Source: Vibrio atlanticus (lineage in GTDB: Bacteria > Pseudomonadota > Gammaproteobacteria > Enterobacterales > Vibrionaceae). From it: 64,000 nucleotides of DNA. A program made the translations under genes and the position numbers. This document shows, piece by piece, positions 9,302 through 18,923 of the stretch. Position 1 is the stretch's first letter, and every line of letters starts with the position of its first letter. Below the pieces are notes generated by a model, which had not been told where the DNA came from, did not search any database, and saw only the letters and a list, made by a program, of their open reading frames with translations. The stretch is from contig NZ_AP025460.1 in assembly GCF_024347315.1 (NCBI RefSeq), forward strand, positions 496,001-560,000, in the 5' to 3' direction.

Positions 9302-12151
9302 ATGCCATTGCCTTCTCTACTCGTCACTCATTCCCAGTCTGCTTTTGAGCAATTATTAGAGCATCAAAGTGACGCCATTAACATTTGGCCTGAGTCGCTG
9401 ATTGCCGATCTCAAGCGTGTATTAGGCTTGAGCTGTTTTGTGGGTGATTGTTTACAGCGTGACTCGATTTTATCCAGCACCTTGCCAGAGATGCTGAGAT
9501 GCCAAGAGCGTGCGGAAGGGTATCGTAAGCGTTTGGCCGAGTTACTTTCAGGTTGTGTTGATGAAATGAGCGGCCAACGTGTACTGCGTCAATTCCGTAA
9601 TCGTGAGATGACCTACATTGCTTGGCGTGACTTTATGGGCTCATGGGATCTAGAACAGAGCTTAAATCATTTGTCGATGCTAGCTGAGGCGATGATCTTC
9701 GAGACCTATCAATGGCAGTACGATATTTGTTGTAAAGAGTGGGGCACACCTTGTAACGAGCAAGGTGAAGCGCAGCCTATGTTGATCATAGGTATGGGCA
9801 AGTTAGGTGGCGGTGAGTTGAATTTCTCTTCCGATATCGATCTGATTTTTACCTACCCTGAGAATGGCGAAACCCAAGGAGCAAGAAGAAGTATCGCCAA
9901 CGCGCAGTTCTTCACGCGTTTGGGGCAACGTATTATCAAGGCGCTTGATCAGCAAACCTTTGACGGATTCTGTTATCGAGTCGACATGCGCTTGCGTCCA
10001 TTCGGGGAGAGCGGCCCTTTGGTCATGAGCTATGCTGCTCTTGAAGACTATTACCAAGAACAAGGCCGTGACTGGGAACGCTACGCAATGGTTAAGGCGC
10101 GAGTGATGGGCAGCGAAATGTACCCTGAATACCAAGAGCTCCGCCAGATGTTGCGTCCGTTTGTTTTTCGTCGTTATATTGATTTCAGTGCCATTCAATC
10201 TTTGCGTCGAATGAAGTCGATGATCAGTAGCGAAGTGCGACGTCGTGGCTTATCAAACAACATTAAGCTTGGCTCTGGTGGTATTCGAGAAGTCGAATTT
10301 ATTGCTCAAGTCTTTCAACTGATTCGTGGTGGACGTGAACCGAGCCTTCGTGGTCGAGGTTTGTTGGAGACGTTAAGTGCGATTGAATCTCTTCATTTAT
10401 TAGAAGCAGAAGAAGTCGGTCACTTACGTGAGGCATACCTGTTTTTACGCCGTCTTGAGAACCTGTTACAAGCGATGGCAGACAAGCAAACTCAAACCTT
10501 ACCTGATGGCGATTTCGAACAGTTGCAACTTGCTGTCGCCATGCAGTTTGCAGATTGGGATGGTTTGATTGATGCGACCCGTGCTCATATGGCGAATGTT
10601 CACACCGTATTCGAAGACCTAATTGGGGTTGATGAAGATGATGCTAACCCAATCGCGAGTCACTTTAGTGAGTTGTGGGATATGGCTCATAAGCAAGATG
10701 TGATTGAGCAGGTTCTAGAGCATGACATCGCGATTGCTAACCCACAGCAAGCGGCGAAAACCATTATCCAATTCAAAGCTGATTTGGCTAAGAAAACCCT
10801 TGGCCCTCGTGGACGTGAAGTACTCAATCGATTAATGCCCAAAGTGTTTCAAGCGCTCTATACCGCCAAGGATGCTGAATTTGGTTTGTCTCGAGTGCTG
10901 CACCTGTTACAAAAAATCGTTACGCGCACCACGTATCTTGAGCTATTGGATGAGCACCCCGCTGCCCTCACTCAACTCGTTCGCTTATGTACAGCGAGCC
11001 CGATGGTCTCGGAGCAGTTGGGTCGTTACCCAATCCTGTTAGATGAACTTATTGATCCGCAACAACTCTATAATCCCGTGCCTTTAGAATCTTACAAGAT
11101 CGAGTTACGTGATTATCTAGCCCGTATTCCTGAAGATGACATGGAACAACAGATGGAGGGTCTGCGTCAGTTTAAGCAGACTTGTATCTTGAGAATTGCA
11201 GCCGCTGATATTGCGGGCGTTTTGCCTGTTATGAAGGTAAGCGACCATCTAACCTATTTAGCCGAAGCGATTGTTGAGGCCGGCATCAATCAAGCTTGGT
11301 TACAAGTGACAGCCAAGTTTGGGGAGCCTACCCACGTTAAAGATCGTGAAGGTCGTGGCTTCGCCGTGGTTGGTTACGGCAAAGTCGGCGGTTGGGAGCT
11401 TGGTTATAACTCCGATCTCGATATCGTATTCATGCACGATTGCCCGGTACACATCTATACTGATGGTAAGAAAGAGATCGACGGACGCCAATTTTATCTG
11501 AGATTGGCGCAGCGCATTATTCATATTTTCTCGACCAGAACTGCTTCTGGTATTTTGTACGAGGTCGACACTCGCTTGCGCCCTTCAGGTGTCTCTGGTC
11601 TATTAGTGAGTCCAACCGATGCCTTTGATGAGTATCAGCATAATGACGCGTGGACTTGGGAGCACCAAGCTTTGACTCGCGCTCGTATGATTTATGGTGA
11701 TGACTTATTGGCTTCGGCATTTAACAAGACTCGCCATGAGATTTTGTGTTTGACTCGAGATGAAGCTGTACTTAAAAAATCCGTTGTCGATATGCGTGAA
11801 AAAATGCGCGGGCACCTCGGTGGAAAAAAAGCCGATCGATTCATGCTGAAACAAGATGCGGGTGGTATAACCGATATTGAGTTTTTGGCGCAATATTTAG
11901 TACTTCGATACAGTAATGAAAAACCTAAGTTGACTCGTTGGTGTGACAATGTACGAATCTTTGAAAGTCTGTTGTCACAAGGGATTATGGACGAACAGCA
12001 AGGCATGGCATTAACTAATGCCTATACAACATTAAGAGATGAAATCCATCACCGCAATCTACTCAACCTTGATGCGGACGTGGCGATTGATAAATTTAAA
12101 ATGGAAAGGGAACATGTTGTTCAGGCATGGAAGCAATGGATGGAAGCGTAA
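9302..12151 (+). CDS. glnE: Bifunctional glutamine synthetase adenylyltransferase/deadenylase
   Basis: A 949-residue protein from the ATG at 9302, which has AAGGAAG just upstream (the frame is open further, but without a good start). Two nucleotidyltransferase domains are visible. The N-terminal deadenylylase carries [11 protein letters not shown] with Asp178/Asp180, and the C-terminal adenylylase [11 protein letters not shown] with Asp705/Asp707. The central helical region would bind the PII protein. GlnE attaches or removes AMP on glutamine synthetase according to nitrogen status. It precedes hldE, as in many gamma-proteobacteria, with a 165-bp gap holding a candidate hldE promoter. Confidence 0.95.
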   Translation: MPLPSLLVTHSQSAFEQLLEHQSDAINIWPESLIADLKRVLGLSCFVGDCLQRDSILSSTLPEMLRCQERAEGYRKRLAELLSGCVDEMSGQRVLRQFRNREMTYIAWRDFMGSWDLEQSLNHLSMLAEAMIFETYQWQYDICCKEWGTPCNEQGEAQPMLIIGMGKLGGGELNFSSDIDLIFTYPENGETQGARRSIANAQFFTRLGQRIIKALDQQTFDGFCYRVDMRLRPFGESGPLVMSYAALEDYYQEQGRDWERYAMVKARVMGSEMYPEYQELRQMLRPFVFRRYIDFSAIQSLRRMKSMISSEVRRRGLSNNIKLGSGGIREVEFIAQVFQLIRGGREPSLRGRGLLETLSAIESLHLLEAEEVGHLREAYLFLRRLENLLQAMADKQTQTLPDGDFEQLQLAVAMQFADWDGLIDATRAHMANVHTVFEDLIGVDEDDANPIASHFSELWDMAHKQDVIEQVLEHDIAIANPQQAAKTIIQFKADLAKKTLGPRGREVLNRLMPKVFQALYTAKDAEFGLSRVLHLLQKIVTRTTYLELLDEHPAALTQLVRLCTASPMVSEQLGRYPILLDELIDPQQLYNPVPLESYKIELRDYLARIPEDDMEQQMEGLRQFKQTCILRIAAADIAGVLPVMKVSDHLTYLAEAIVEAGINQAWLQVTAKFGEPTHVKDREGRGFAVVGYGKVGGWELGYNSDLDIVFMHDCPVHIYTDGKKEIDGRQFYLRLAQRIIHIFSTRTASGILYEVDTRLRPSGVSGLLVSPTDAFDEYQHNDAWTWEHQALTRARMIYGDDLLASAFNKTRHEILCLTRDEAVLKKSVVDMREKMRGHLGGKKADRFMLKQDAGGITDIEFLAQYLVLRYSNEKPKLTRWCDNVRIFESLLSQGIMDEQQGMALTNAYTTLRDEIHHRNLLNLDADVAIDKFKMEREHVVQAWKQWMEA

Positions 12152-12257
12152 CGGAACTATTTCTTAACGGTTACGTCATTATCATTTAGTGATCGCTTAT
12201 CGACTTCTTAGCTACTAGAGTATCTATCGAGTTAGGCTTTCACTCATTTTTCTATGG

Positions 12258-12286
12258 TTTAGCCACTGTAATCAGTGTGCTAGACT
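12258..12286 (+). promoter_or_regulatory. Candidate hldE promoter with palindrome in its spacer
   Basis: A -35-like TTTAGC, 17 bases, and an extended -10 (TGC TAGACT). The perfect inverted repeat CACTG-TAAT-CAGTG (12264-12277) fills the spacer, and a second palindrome GCTAGA-C-TCTAGC (12279-12291) overlaps the -10. The layout suggests an operator; no regulator can be named. Confidence 0.35.
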
Positions 12287-12316
12287 CTAGCCAGATTCGA
12301 TTTTTGGAGATCCACA

Positions 12317-13747
12317 ATGAAACCAATTCTACCTGACTACAGCCAATCAGGCGTTCTTGTTGTCGGTGATGTAATGCTTGACCGTTACTGGTATGGCCCT
12401 ACTGGCCGTATTTCACCAGAAGCACCTGTGCCCGTTGTTAAAGTAGAAAATAACGAAGAGCGTCCTGGTGGTGCTGCCAACGTAGCAATGAATATTGCCT
12501 CGCTTGGTGGTCATGCTCATATCGTTGGTTTAACTGGAAAAGATGAGCCTGCTGAGGTGTTGAAAAATACCTTGGGTGCATTAAAGGTTAAGTGTGATTT
12601 TGTTGAGTTAGAAGATTACCCGACCATCACAAAGTTGCGTGTCATGAGCCGTGGACAGCAGTTAATCCGTCTTGATTTTGAAGACAAATTTGAGAACACG
12701 GATCCTGAACTTGTTTTATCTCGCATGGAGCAAGCTCTTCCTAATGTACGCTCGGTAATCTTATCTGACTATGCGAAAGGTGCTTTGGAGCATGTGCAGA
12801 GCTTTATTCAAAAAGCGCGCGCAGCGAACGTTCCGGTGTTTATTGATCCTAAAGGTGCAGATTTTGAACGCTACCGTGGGGCGACATTACTTACGCCAAA
12901 CATGGCGGAGTTTGAGCTGGTTGCCGGTAAGGTTAAGTCTGAAGATGAAATGATCGAAAAAGGGCTAGCGTTAATCGAAGAGTTTGATTTTGAAGCCTTG
13001 CTAGTGACTCGCAGTGAGCATGGCATGACATTGCTCCGCAAAGGCGTAGAACCATTCCACTTACCGACCCAAGCGAAAGAAGTGTATGACGTTACTGGTG
13101 CTGGTGATACGGTTATTTCAGTATTAGCAGCTTCAGTTGCTGCAGGTAAGCCACTTGATGAGGCGTGTGCATTAGCAAATGCTGCAGCTGGCGTGGTAGT
13201 CGGCAAGCTAGGTACATCGACGTTGTCTACGATTGAGTTAGCGGAAGCGATTCATGGTAGCCAAGATACTGACTACGGTGTGATCTCTGAAGCTGCCCTA
13301 GTTGAAGCGGTGAAACGTGCTCGTGCGAAAGGCGAGAAAGTCGTTATGACTAATGGCTGCTTTGATATCCTGCATGCGGGACATGTCTCTTACATGAACC
13401 ATGCTGCTGAGTTAGGTGATCGTTTGATCGTTGCTGTGAATACGGATGAATCAGTGAAACGCTTAAAAGGTCCAGGTCGTCCTGTGAACCCAACTGATCG
13501 TCGTATGGCGGTACTAGCTGGTTTAGGTGCGGTTGATTGGGTTGTTCCGTTTTCTGAAGATACACCGCAACGTTTGATCTCTGAAGTTCTTCCAAGCATT
13601 CTTGTGAAAGGTGGTGATTACAAACCTGAAGAGATTGCTGGTGGTGCGGAAGTGATTGCGGCTGGCGGTGAAGTTAAAGTACTTAACTTTGAAGATGGTT
13701 GCTCTACGACTGAAATCATTAAAGCGATTAAAGGTGGTCGAGGCTAA
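12317..13747 (+). CDS. hldE: Bifunctional heptose kinase/adenylyltransferase
   Basis: A 476-residue fusion. The N-terminal ribokinase-fold domain (about 1-318), with the PfkB signature around 257-265 (DVTGAGDTV), phosphorylates D-glycero-beta-D-manno-heptose 7-phosphate at C1. The C-terminal nucleotidyltransferase domain (about 344-476), with [12 protein letters not shown] containing the HxGH-type motif, transfers AMP to the heptose 1-phosphate. Together they make precursors of the LPS inner-core heptose in the cytoplasm. The ribosome site TTGGAGATC precedes the ATG. A bulged hairpin follows (13771-13802), and an IS4-type element begins 21 bp further on. Confidence 0.96.
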   Translation: MKPILPDYSQSGVLVVGDVMLDRYWYGPTGRISPEAPVPVVKVENNEERPGGAANVAMNIASLGGHAHIVGLTGKDEPAEVLKNTLGALKVKCDFVELEDYPTITKLRVMSRGQQLIRLDFEDKFENTDPELVLSRMEQALPNVRSVILSDYAKGALEHVQSFIQKARAANVPVFIDPKGADFERYRGATLLTPNMAEFELVAGKVKSEDEMIEKGLALIEEFDFEALLVTRSEHGMTLLRKGVEPFHLPTQAKEVYDVTGAGDTVISVLAASVAAGKPLDEACALANAAAGVVVGKLGTSTLSTIELAEAIHGSQDTDYGVISEAALVEAVKRARAKGEKVVMTNGCFDILHAGHVSYMNHAAELGDRLIVAVNTDESVKRLKGPGRPVNPTDRRMAVLAGLGAVDWVVPFSEDTPQRLISEVLPSILVKGGDYKPEEIAGGAEVIAAGGEVKVLNFEDGCSTTEIIKAIKGGRG

Positions 13748-13770
13748 CTCTTAGTCTTCTAACTTTCTTG

Positions 13771-13802
13771 TCTCAAGGCTTAACCTTTGGGTTGGGCTGA
13801 GA
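13771..13802 (+). terminator. Possible hldE terminator hairpin without T run
   Basis: An imperfect stem (TCTCA / TGAGA outside, GCTTAACC / GGTTGGGC inside, with an AG bulge and wobble pairs) and a four-base loop. No T run follows. The original downstream sequence may have been altered when the neighbouring insertion sequence arrived. Confidence 0.4.
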
Positions 13803-13900
13803 ATTAGCTTTCAATAGATAATAAAAATGCCGCTCATTGAGCTAACACTGATCATTTAAGCATTTTCCTGATCAGTTGAACGATCCTACAGATGGTTAAC

Positions 13901-13937
13901 AATACCCTTAAGCACTTTTGTTTAAGGGTATTTTTTT
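13901..13937 (+). terminator. Terminator-like hairpin before the IS4 transposase start
   Basis: A perfect 11-bp stem (AATACCCTTAA / TTAAGGGTATT) with a ten-base loop, followed by seven T ending one base before the ATG at 13938. The only Shine-Dalgarno-like AAGGG (13924-13928) is in the 3' arm, so transcripts entering from hldE would be stopped or would hide the ribosome site. Confidence 0.75.
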
Positions 13938-15275
13938 ATGCTGTCACACTGGTTAATCGATGTTGACGATTTTGCTAATCCAGAATCTCTTTCTTTGTTC
14001 CAAAAAGACCTTCCGCTAGATTGGATAAACCAAGCTTTATCTGAAACGAACAAAGCGAGCATGCGCCGTAGAAAGTTACCTGCCGAACTTGTTGTATGGT
14101 TAGTCGTTGGTATTGGTCTATATCGAGATAGACCGATTACTGATGTACTCGATAAACTCGACCTCAAATTGTCTAATTCATTGGGTGAAACAATTGCACC
14201 TAGTGCAATTCCTCAGGCAAGAAAACGCCTCACCGCTAAGCCTTTAAAGTCATTATTCTCAATCACAGCAAAGCACTGGACACAGTCGGAAGATGCGGGT
14301 GATAAATGGAATGGTTTGAGCCTATTTTCAATCGATGGCACACAGTTTAGAACTCACGACAATCCAAGCTTAGCTGAGCATTATCAATATGTTTACTACC
14401 GAAAAGACAGGCACACTGAATATCCAATCGTTCGAATGTGCGCACTCACATCACTACGGAGTCGACTTATTCATGATGTGGCTTTTGGGGAAAGTTCTAA
14501 AGGTGAAATCAGCTATGCAAAAGATTTAATTTCATCAGCAGTCCCGAATTCATTGACCATTTTTGACCGTTGCTACTTGAGCGCAGAACTTATGCTTAAC
14601 TGGCAACAAGAGCATGGGACAAGTCACTGGATGACGCCAATAAAGTCGAATGTGAAATATGAAACCATCGAGCAACTCGATGATGATGGGCGAGATCTGA
14701 TTGTAGAGATGAAAGTCTCTCCACAAGCTAGAAAGCAAGACCCGAGCCTCCCGGAAACGTGGAAAGCTAGGCTGGCTCTATACCCCGATGATGGTGAACA
14801 ACAACCCAATCATATACAAGGGCTGCTGACTTCTCTAACAGATAGAAAATACAGTTTAAAATCATTATTAGATGTGTACTTCGAAAGGTGGGAAATCGAG
14901 AATAGTTATGGCGAGATTAAGCATGACATGCTTGACGATGAAATTCTGCTCCGCAGTCAATCTGTAGAGGGTGTAGAGCAAGAGATATGGGGTATCCTTA
15001 TCGCGTATAACTTAATCCGCCTGGAGATTAGCCGAATAGCAAAAGAGGCTGAAGTCTCACCACTTAGGATAAGCTTTACGATGGCACTTCGAGATATTCA
15101 AGATGAGCTAATGTGGTGTGCTATCGCCTCCCCAGGTTCGGTTCCCAAAAAGCTGCGAGCTATGAGAGAGCGAGTGAAACGTTATATTTTGCCCGAAAAA
15201 CAAAAACGGCCCAAAGATAGGACCGTTCGTTTTAGTAAGACTCGCTACACTGTGCGATCTAAACACCTTAAATGA
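13938..15275 (+). CDS. IS4-family transposase
   Basis: A 445-residue DDE transposase. It has an IS4-type N-terminal domain (about 12-100), Asp133 in FSIDGTQ, Asp210 in IFDRCY and Glu321 in the family signature Y-x2-R-x3-E-x6-K (Tyr314, Arg317, Glu321, Lys328). It should catalyse cut-and-paste transposition of the surrounding element using its terminal repeats. No frameshift or stop interrupts it. The start ATG immediately follows the T run of a hairpin, so expression on read-through transcripts is probably low. Confidence 0.93.
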   Translation: MLSHWLIDVDDFANPESLSLFQKDLPLDWINQALSETNKASMRRRKLPAELVVWLVVGIGLYRDRPITDVLDKLDLKLSNSLGETIAPSAIPQARKRLTAKPLKSLFSITAKHWTQSEDAGDKWNGLSLFSIDGTQFRTHDNPSLAEHYQYVYYRKDRHTEYPIVRMCALTSLRSRLIHDVAFGESSKGEISYAKDLISSAVPNSLTIFDRCYLSAELMLNWQQEHGTSHWMTPIKSNVKYETIEQLDDDGRDLIVEMKVSPQARKQDPSLPETWKARLALYPDDGEQQPNHIQGLLTSLTDRKYSLKSLLDVYFERWEIENSYGEIKHDMLDDEILLRSQSVEGVEQEIWGILIAYNLIRLEISRIAKEAEVSPLRISFTMALRDIQDELMWCAIASPGSVPKKLRAMRERVKRYILPEKQKRPKDRTVRFSKTRYTVRSKHLK

Positions 15276-15318
15276 TAGGTGTTGGCTCATTGAGCGGCAT
15301 TTTTGTAACGGTAATCTA

Positions 15319-16201
15319 GGGCGTGTTGATCTTTCGTGAGTGTTTTTTGAACAGCATGGTAAAGAGTTATAATTTGCTTCGCCAAAAGTAAAACCATAAC
15401 CAATACCATGCCAAGAACAATGCTAACTGATATTCGCTGGGAACTGCTACTCCAAGTTATGAAAAGTACAGGTCGTATTTACGATAAAACTGAACATCGA
15501 ATGACATTTGAAGGAATACTTTATCGAATGAGAACAGGTATTCCTTGGCGAGATCTACCCTCTGAGTTCGGAGAGTGGAGTACCGTTTACAGACGATTTA
15601 ATCTTTGGTCAAAGAAAGGGATTTTAGATAAACTTTTCAAAAGCTTATCTAGCATGGCTGATTTTGAATGGGTCTTTCTTGATGGCTCTATAGTTCGAGC
15701 GCATCAGCATAGTACAGGTGCAGCTACTGAAAGCTCAGAGCAAATAGGAAAAAGTCGCGGGGGCAACTCAACCAAAATTCACTTAGCCGTAGATAGTGGT
15801 GGTCTGCCGATTTGCTTTGATTTATCAGAAGGACAACGCCACGATATAGTGCATGCCGAAAGCTTAGTTGAACAACTCGATGAAGTTAATACTATCGTTT
15901 GTGATAAAGGATATGACAGCGAACCTTTCCGTACTTTTGTTAAGGAACGTGGCGGAGAAACGGTAATTGCTAAACGCAATTACGGACAAGATATAGACAA
16001 AGACAGTATGGATTGGTGTCTATACAAGTATCGTCACTTGGTCGAAAATGCCTTTGGGAGAATTAAGCATTATCGAGCTATTTCAAGTAGATATGACAAG
16101 CTAGAAAGGAATTATGCCAGCATGTTATCGCTGGCATTCATGTTAATGTGGCTACCGATGTATTGTTGAACACAAAATGTACAGCAAAGATCAACACGCC
16201 C
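15319..16201 (+). mobile_element. IS5-family (IS427-like) insertion sequence, complete
   Basis: About 883 bp with perfect terminal inverted repeats: GGGCGTGTTGATCTTT at the left end and its reverse complement at the right end. TA flanks both ends (15317-15318 and 16202-16203), fitting the 2-bp TA duplication of IS427-like elements; removing the element restores TAATCTAGTCAC. It lies 14 bp from the end of the IS4-type element and 50 bp from the tolC stop. The single transposase frame is intact. Confidence 0.9.
15408..16169 (+). CDS. IS5-family transposase (single frame)
   Basis: A 253-residue DDE transposase. The N-terminal helix-turn-helix-like part includes GIPWRDLPSEFGEWSTVYRRF, typical of IS427-type elements. 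The catalytic residues are probably Asp92 (FLDGSIV), Asp166 (VCDKGYD) and Glu213 (VENAFGRIK). Many relatives split this protein into two frames joined by a programmed frameshift; here one frame covers all of it. The ribosome site is poor. It belongs to the element at 15319-16201. Confidence 0.92.
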   Translation: MPRTMLTDIRWELLLQVMKSTGRIYDKTEHRMTFEGILYRMRTGIPWRDLPSEFGEWSTVYRRFNLWSKKGILDKLFKSLSSMADFEWVFLDGSIVRAHQHSTGAATESSEQIGKSRGGNSTKIHLAVDSGGLPICFDLSEGQRHDIVHAESLVEQLDEVNTIVCDKGYDSEPFRTFVKERGGETVIAKRNYGQDIDKDSMDWCLYKYRHLVENAFGRIKHYRAISSRYDKLERNYASMLSLAFMLMWLPMYC

Positions 16202-16212
16202 TAGTCACTTTA

Positions 16213-16238
16213 TTAAATACTCTGGTTAGAGTATTTAA
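16213..16238 (-). terminator. Hairpin after tolC
   Basis: A perfect 11-bp stem (TTAAATACTCT / AGAGTATTTAA) with a GGTT loop, 15 bp beyond the tolC stop. It is AT-rich with no real T run; a probable weak tolC terminator. The IS5-type element ends 12 bp away. Confidence 0.55.
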
Positions 16239-16252
16239 CTAGGATTTAAGCA

Positions 16253-17563
16253 TTACTTACTTGCGACTTTTAGACCTGCGTTTACATCAACAATGTCTTG
16301 TTCGCTTAGCGTACCAACAGCTTGACGAAGCTGAAGTACACTTAGGATGTAGTTGTAACGAGCATCTGAAAGGTTCTTGTTGGCATCGTATAGACGACGA
16401 GTTGAATCTAGTACGTCAACGATAGTACGAGTACCTACATCAAAACCTGCTTCTGTAGCTTCTAGAGCCGACTGAGCAGAAACAACAGACTGTTCGTAAG
16501 CGCGTAGCGCACCAATTGAAGCACTGATGTTGTTGTTGAAGGCACGAACGTCTTTCACAACGCTACGGTAAGTCGCTTCAAGATCTTCACTTGCTGCAAC
16601 GTAGTTGTATTCAGCCTGTTTAGTCAAAGAAGTTGTACTACCACCTGTGTATAGAGGCACAACTAAATTTAAGCCGACGTTTAGGTTATCTTGGTCGTAA
16701 TCACTAGGGCTGCTTGATTGATCGGCAAGAGAGTAGCTACCGTCCAACGTTAGGCTAGGTAGATGACCTGAGCTTGCTAGCGTGATGTTATCTTTAGCGA
16801 TGTCTTGATCAATACGTGATGCCAATAGCTTCAGGTTTTTCTCTTGAGCTTGCTCAACCAGTGCAACAGCAGATTCAGAAGACTTGCTTGCTGAGAAGCG
16901 GTCTGTATCTAAGATGTTTAGGTTAGAGTGCTCTTGACCTGTGATTTCACGTAGACCTTCGTAGTTATTAATCAGAGTGTTCTCTGCTAAAACTTCATCA
17001 GCCAAAACACCATCGTACTGAGCTTGCGCATCATGCACATCGGTGATGGCAGAAAGGCCAACTTCAAAGCGCTGCTTAGTTTGTTCCAGTTGACGAGCAA
17101 CTGCGGCTTTTTCTGCACGAACAAACTCTAGGCTATCTTGAGCACGAAGTACTTCGAAGTAAGCGGTAGCAACACGAAGGATCAGAGCTTGTTGCTCTGC
17201 TGCGTATGAAGAATCAGCTTGGCGAGCTTTTTTCTCTGCTGTATCTAGCGTGATCCAAGAAGAGCGCTTGTACAGCTCCTGAGAAAAGTAAATTCCAGCT
17301 CCCCATTGATTGCTGTCATTATTTACATCATTTCGCTCACCACGGTTGATGTCGTAGTTAGCTCTCAAGTCAATTTGTGGTAGCAAATCACTACGGTTTG
17401 ACGTTACTGCTTCAAAAGCGGCATCGCGCTTCGCTGCTGAACGAAGAAGTTGAGGATCGTTCTGTTTTGCTTGGTCGTAAACCTCAGCTAGCGTATCAGC
17501 GAAAGCTGACGAACTCAGGCTGCCAATTGCTGCACTGATAAATAGTGGAAGCAGTTTTTTCAT
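16253..17563 (-). CDS. tolC: Outer membrane efflux channel TolC
   Basis: A 436-residue protein with a signal peptide (about 1-22, ending SSAFA) and the two repeated halves of the TolC fold. Helical barrel sequences include QAKQNDPQL near the N-terminus and the paired EAGFDVGTRTIVDVLDSTRRL in the second half. The trimer forms the outer-membrane channel and periplasmic tunnel used by RND pumps and type I secretion. It is divergent from nudF, and the 226-bp gap between them should hold both promoters. The 3' side is convergent with hldE across the two insertion sequences, which leave the gene intact. Confidence 0.95.
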   Translation of the reverse strand: MKKLLPLFISAAIGSLSSSAFADTLAEVYDQAKQNDPQLLRSAAKRDAAFEAVTSNRSDLLPQIDLRANYDINRGERNDVNNDSNQWGAGIYFSQELYKRSSWITLDTAEKKARQADSSYAAEQQALILRVATAYFEVLRAQDSLEFVRAEKAAVARQLEQTKQRFEVGLSAITDVHDAQAQYDGVLADEVLAENTLINNYEGLREITGQEHSNLNILDTDRFSASKSSESAVALVEQAQEKNLKLLASRIDQDIAKDNITLASSGHLPSLTLDGSYSLADQSSSPSDYDQDNLNVGLNLVVPLYTGGSTTSLTKQAEYNYVAASEDLEATYRSVVKDVRAFNNNISASIGALRAYEQSVVSAQSALEATEAGFDVGTRTIVDVLDSTRRLYDANKNLSDARYNYILSVLQLRQAVGTLSEQDIVDVNAGLKVASK

Positions 17564-17741
17564 TTTCCTATTCCTGCCTTTAATGGAATTTTCTTTAAAA
17601 GAGTTTAACCCAGTTTGGTGGTAATTTACTCGAAACTTTGCACTTTTTTACAGTTAACTGTCCACTTGTGCAATATTTATTTTTTAAAACTTAACTTTAA
17701 TTATAAGTTTTATACTAAAAGTTGAACCTTATCCTTGGTAG

Positions 17742-17769
17742 TTAACTCGGACAATGAGTAAACTATAAG
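17742..17769 (+). promoter_or_regulatory. Candidate nudF operon promoter
   Basis: TTAACT, 16 bases, TATAAG, about 20 bp before the nudF start. It resembles a sigma-70 promoter with a weak -35; low certainty. Confidence 0.3.
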
Positions 17770-17789
17770 ATCACTTAGTGAGGTATCAA

Positions 17790-18419
17790 ATGCAACAGTA
17801 TGACAATCAACGACATGAGTTTACTCCGCAAGATGTGGAAATAGTCTCAAAAGAGACGCTGTTTCGTGGTTTTTTCAAAATGGTTAAGTACACATTTAAA
17901 CATAGACTGTTTGAGGGCGGCTGGAGCCAACCAATCGAGCGTGAGATGTTTGAGCGTGGACATGCTGCCGCTTTGCTACCTTATGATCCTGTACGTGACG
18001 AAGTCGTGATCGTCGAACAGATCCGTGTCGGTGCTCTAGAGCATGAGAACCCGTGGCAATACGAAATTGTTGCGGGGATTATTGATACCGATGAATCACC
18101 ACAAGATGTTGCTCGTCGTGAGGCGATGGAAGAAGCGGGGGTCGAAGTCGGATCTGTATTGCCTATTACTTCGTATTATCCTTCATCCGGCGGTTGCTCA
18201 GAAAAGCTCGACGTCTTTGTTGGTTGTGTTGACGCCACGACAGCAAAAGGGGTTCACGGATTGGATTACGAAGGTGAAGATATTCGCGTGCAAGTGATGA
18301 GTCGCGAAGAGGCTTATCAGTTAGTAAAAGACGGTGTGTTTGAAAATGGCGCCACGATCATTGCGCTGCAGTGGCTACAATTGAACTACCAAGAATTACA
18401 GTCAGAGTGGATAGATTAA
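17790..18419 (+). CDS. nudF: ADP-ribose diphosphatase (Nudix)
   Basis: A 209-residue Nudix hydrolase. The Nudix box fills residues 96-118 exactly (G, five residues, E, seven residues, REAMEEAGV). It cleaves ADP-ribose to AMP and ribose 5-phosphate. The ATG at 17790 is chosen because GTGAGG (17778-17783) upstream is a good ribosome site; the longer GTG start would consume it. First gene of nudF-yqiB-cpdA-yqiA, with yqiB 4 bp downstream. This order is conserved in enterobacteria and vibrios. Confidence 0.93.
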   Translation: MQQYDNQRHEFTPQDVEIVSKETLFRGFFKMVKYTFKHRLFEGGWSQPIEREMFERGHAAALLPYDPVRDEVVIVEQIRVGALEHENPWQYEIVAGIIDTDESPQDVARREAMEEAGVEVGSVLPITSYYPSSGGCSEKLDVFVGCVDATTAKGVHGLDYEGEDIRVQVMSREEAYQLVKDGVFENGATIIALQWLQLNYQELQSEWID

Positions 18420-18423
18420 CGTC

Positions 18424-18864
18424 ATGCCAAATATAGCAGTCAAAAAACCGTATCATGTCGATCTAGCTGAATTGATGCGAGTTTACGAGACTAACTATGC
18501 CAAACTTAATGCTCTGTTACCGGTTGAGCATGAGGTTGGTGACGTTCGCTGTTACCAAGCCGTTAATATGGTGTATCAATTGACAGTGAATGAGGTCACA
18601 AAATACACCACATTAATAGATATATGTCAGAGTGACGCGATGCCAGTGTTTCCTTTGCCAAAAATGTCTGTCAGGCTATATCACGACGCTCGAGTTGCAG
18701 AAGTGTGCGCTAGCGGGGATTTTTCGCGAGTCAAAGCAAAATATGACTATCCCAACACAAAACTTCTGCAAAAGGATGAGAAATTTCAATTGAACAAATT
18801 TCTTGGGGAATGGTTAACGTTTTGTTTAAAAACGGGTATCAGCCGAACCCCAGTTTCTTTTTAA
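18424..18864 (+). CDS. yqiB: DUF1249 family protein YqiB
   Basis: A 146-residue conserved cytoplasmic protein of the DUF1249 family. Recognisable parts are an N-terminal YHVDLAELMRVYETNY and the family's VRLYHDARVAEV in the middle. There is no signal peptide, membrane segment or catalytic motif that I can name. It sits 4 bp after nudF and 59 bp before cpdA, the usual place. Function unknown. Confidence 0.85.
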   Translation: MPNIAVKKPYHVDLAELMRVYETNYAKLNALLPVEHEVGDVRCYQAVNMVYQLTVNEVTKYTTLIDICQSDAMPVFPLPKMSVRLYHDARVAEVCASGDFSRVKAKYDYPNTKLLQKDEKFQLNKFLGEWLTFCLKTGISRTPVSF

Positions 18865-18923
18865 TTGAGCCTATTTAAAAACACTTTTAAAGTCTAAACA
18901 GTAACGTATCTGGATTTGTTATT

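Larger units (their letters stand above)
13823..15304 (+). mobile_element. IS4-family insertion sequence, complete
   Basis: About 1482 bp bounded by imperfect inverted repeats. The left end (from 13823) and the reverse complement of the right end (from 15304) both read AAAAATGCCGCTCA, then A/T variation, GAGC, AACAC and ATCATTTAAG: about 35 of the first 39 bases agree. One transposase gene fills the element. I could not find the 10-13 bp target duplication expected of the family in the immediate flanks. The right flank is only 12-14 bp long before the second insertion sequence. The element looks intact and is probably or recently active. Confidence 0.88.

Noticed and set aside
13823..16201. 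The two insertion sequences as a composite transposon
   Set aside because: They belong to different families, have different ends and carry no cargo between them.
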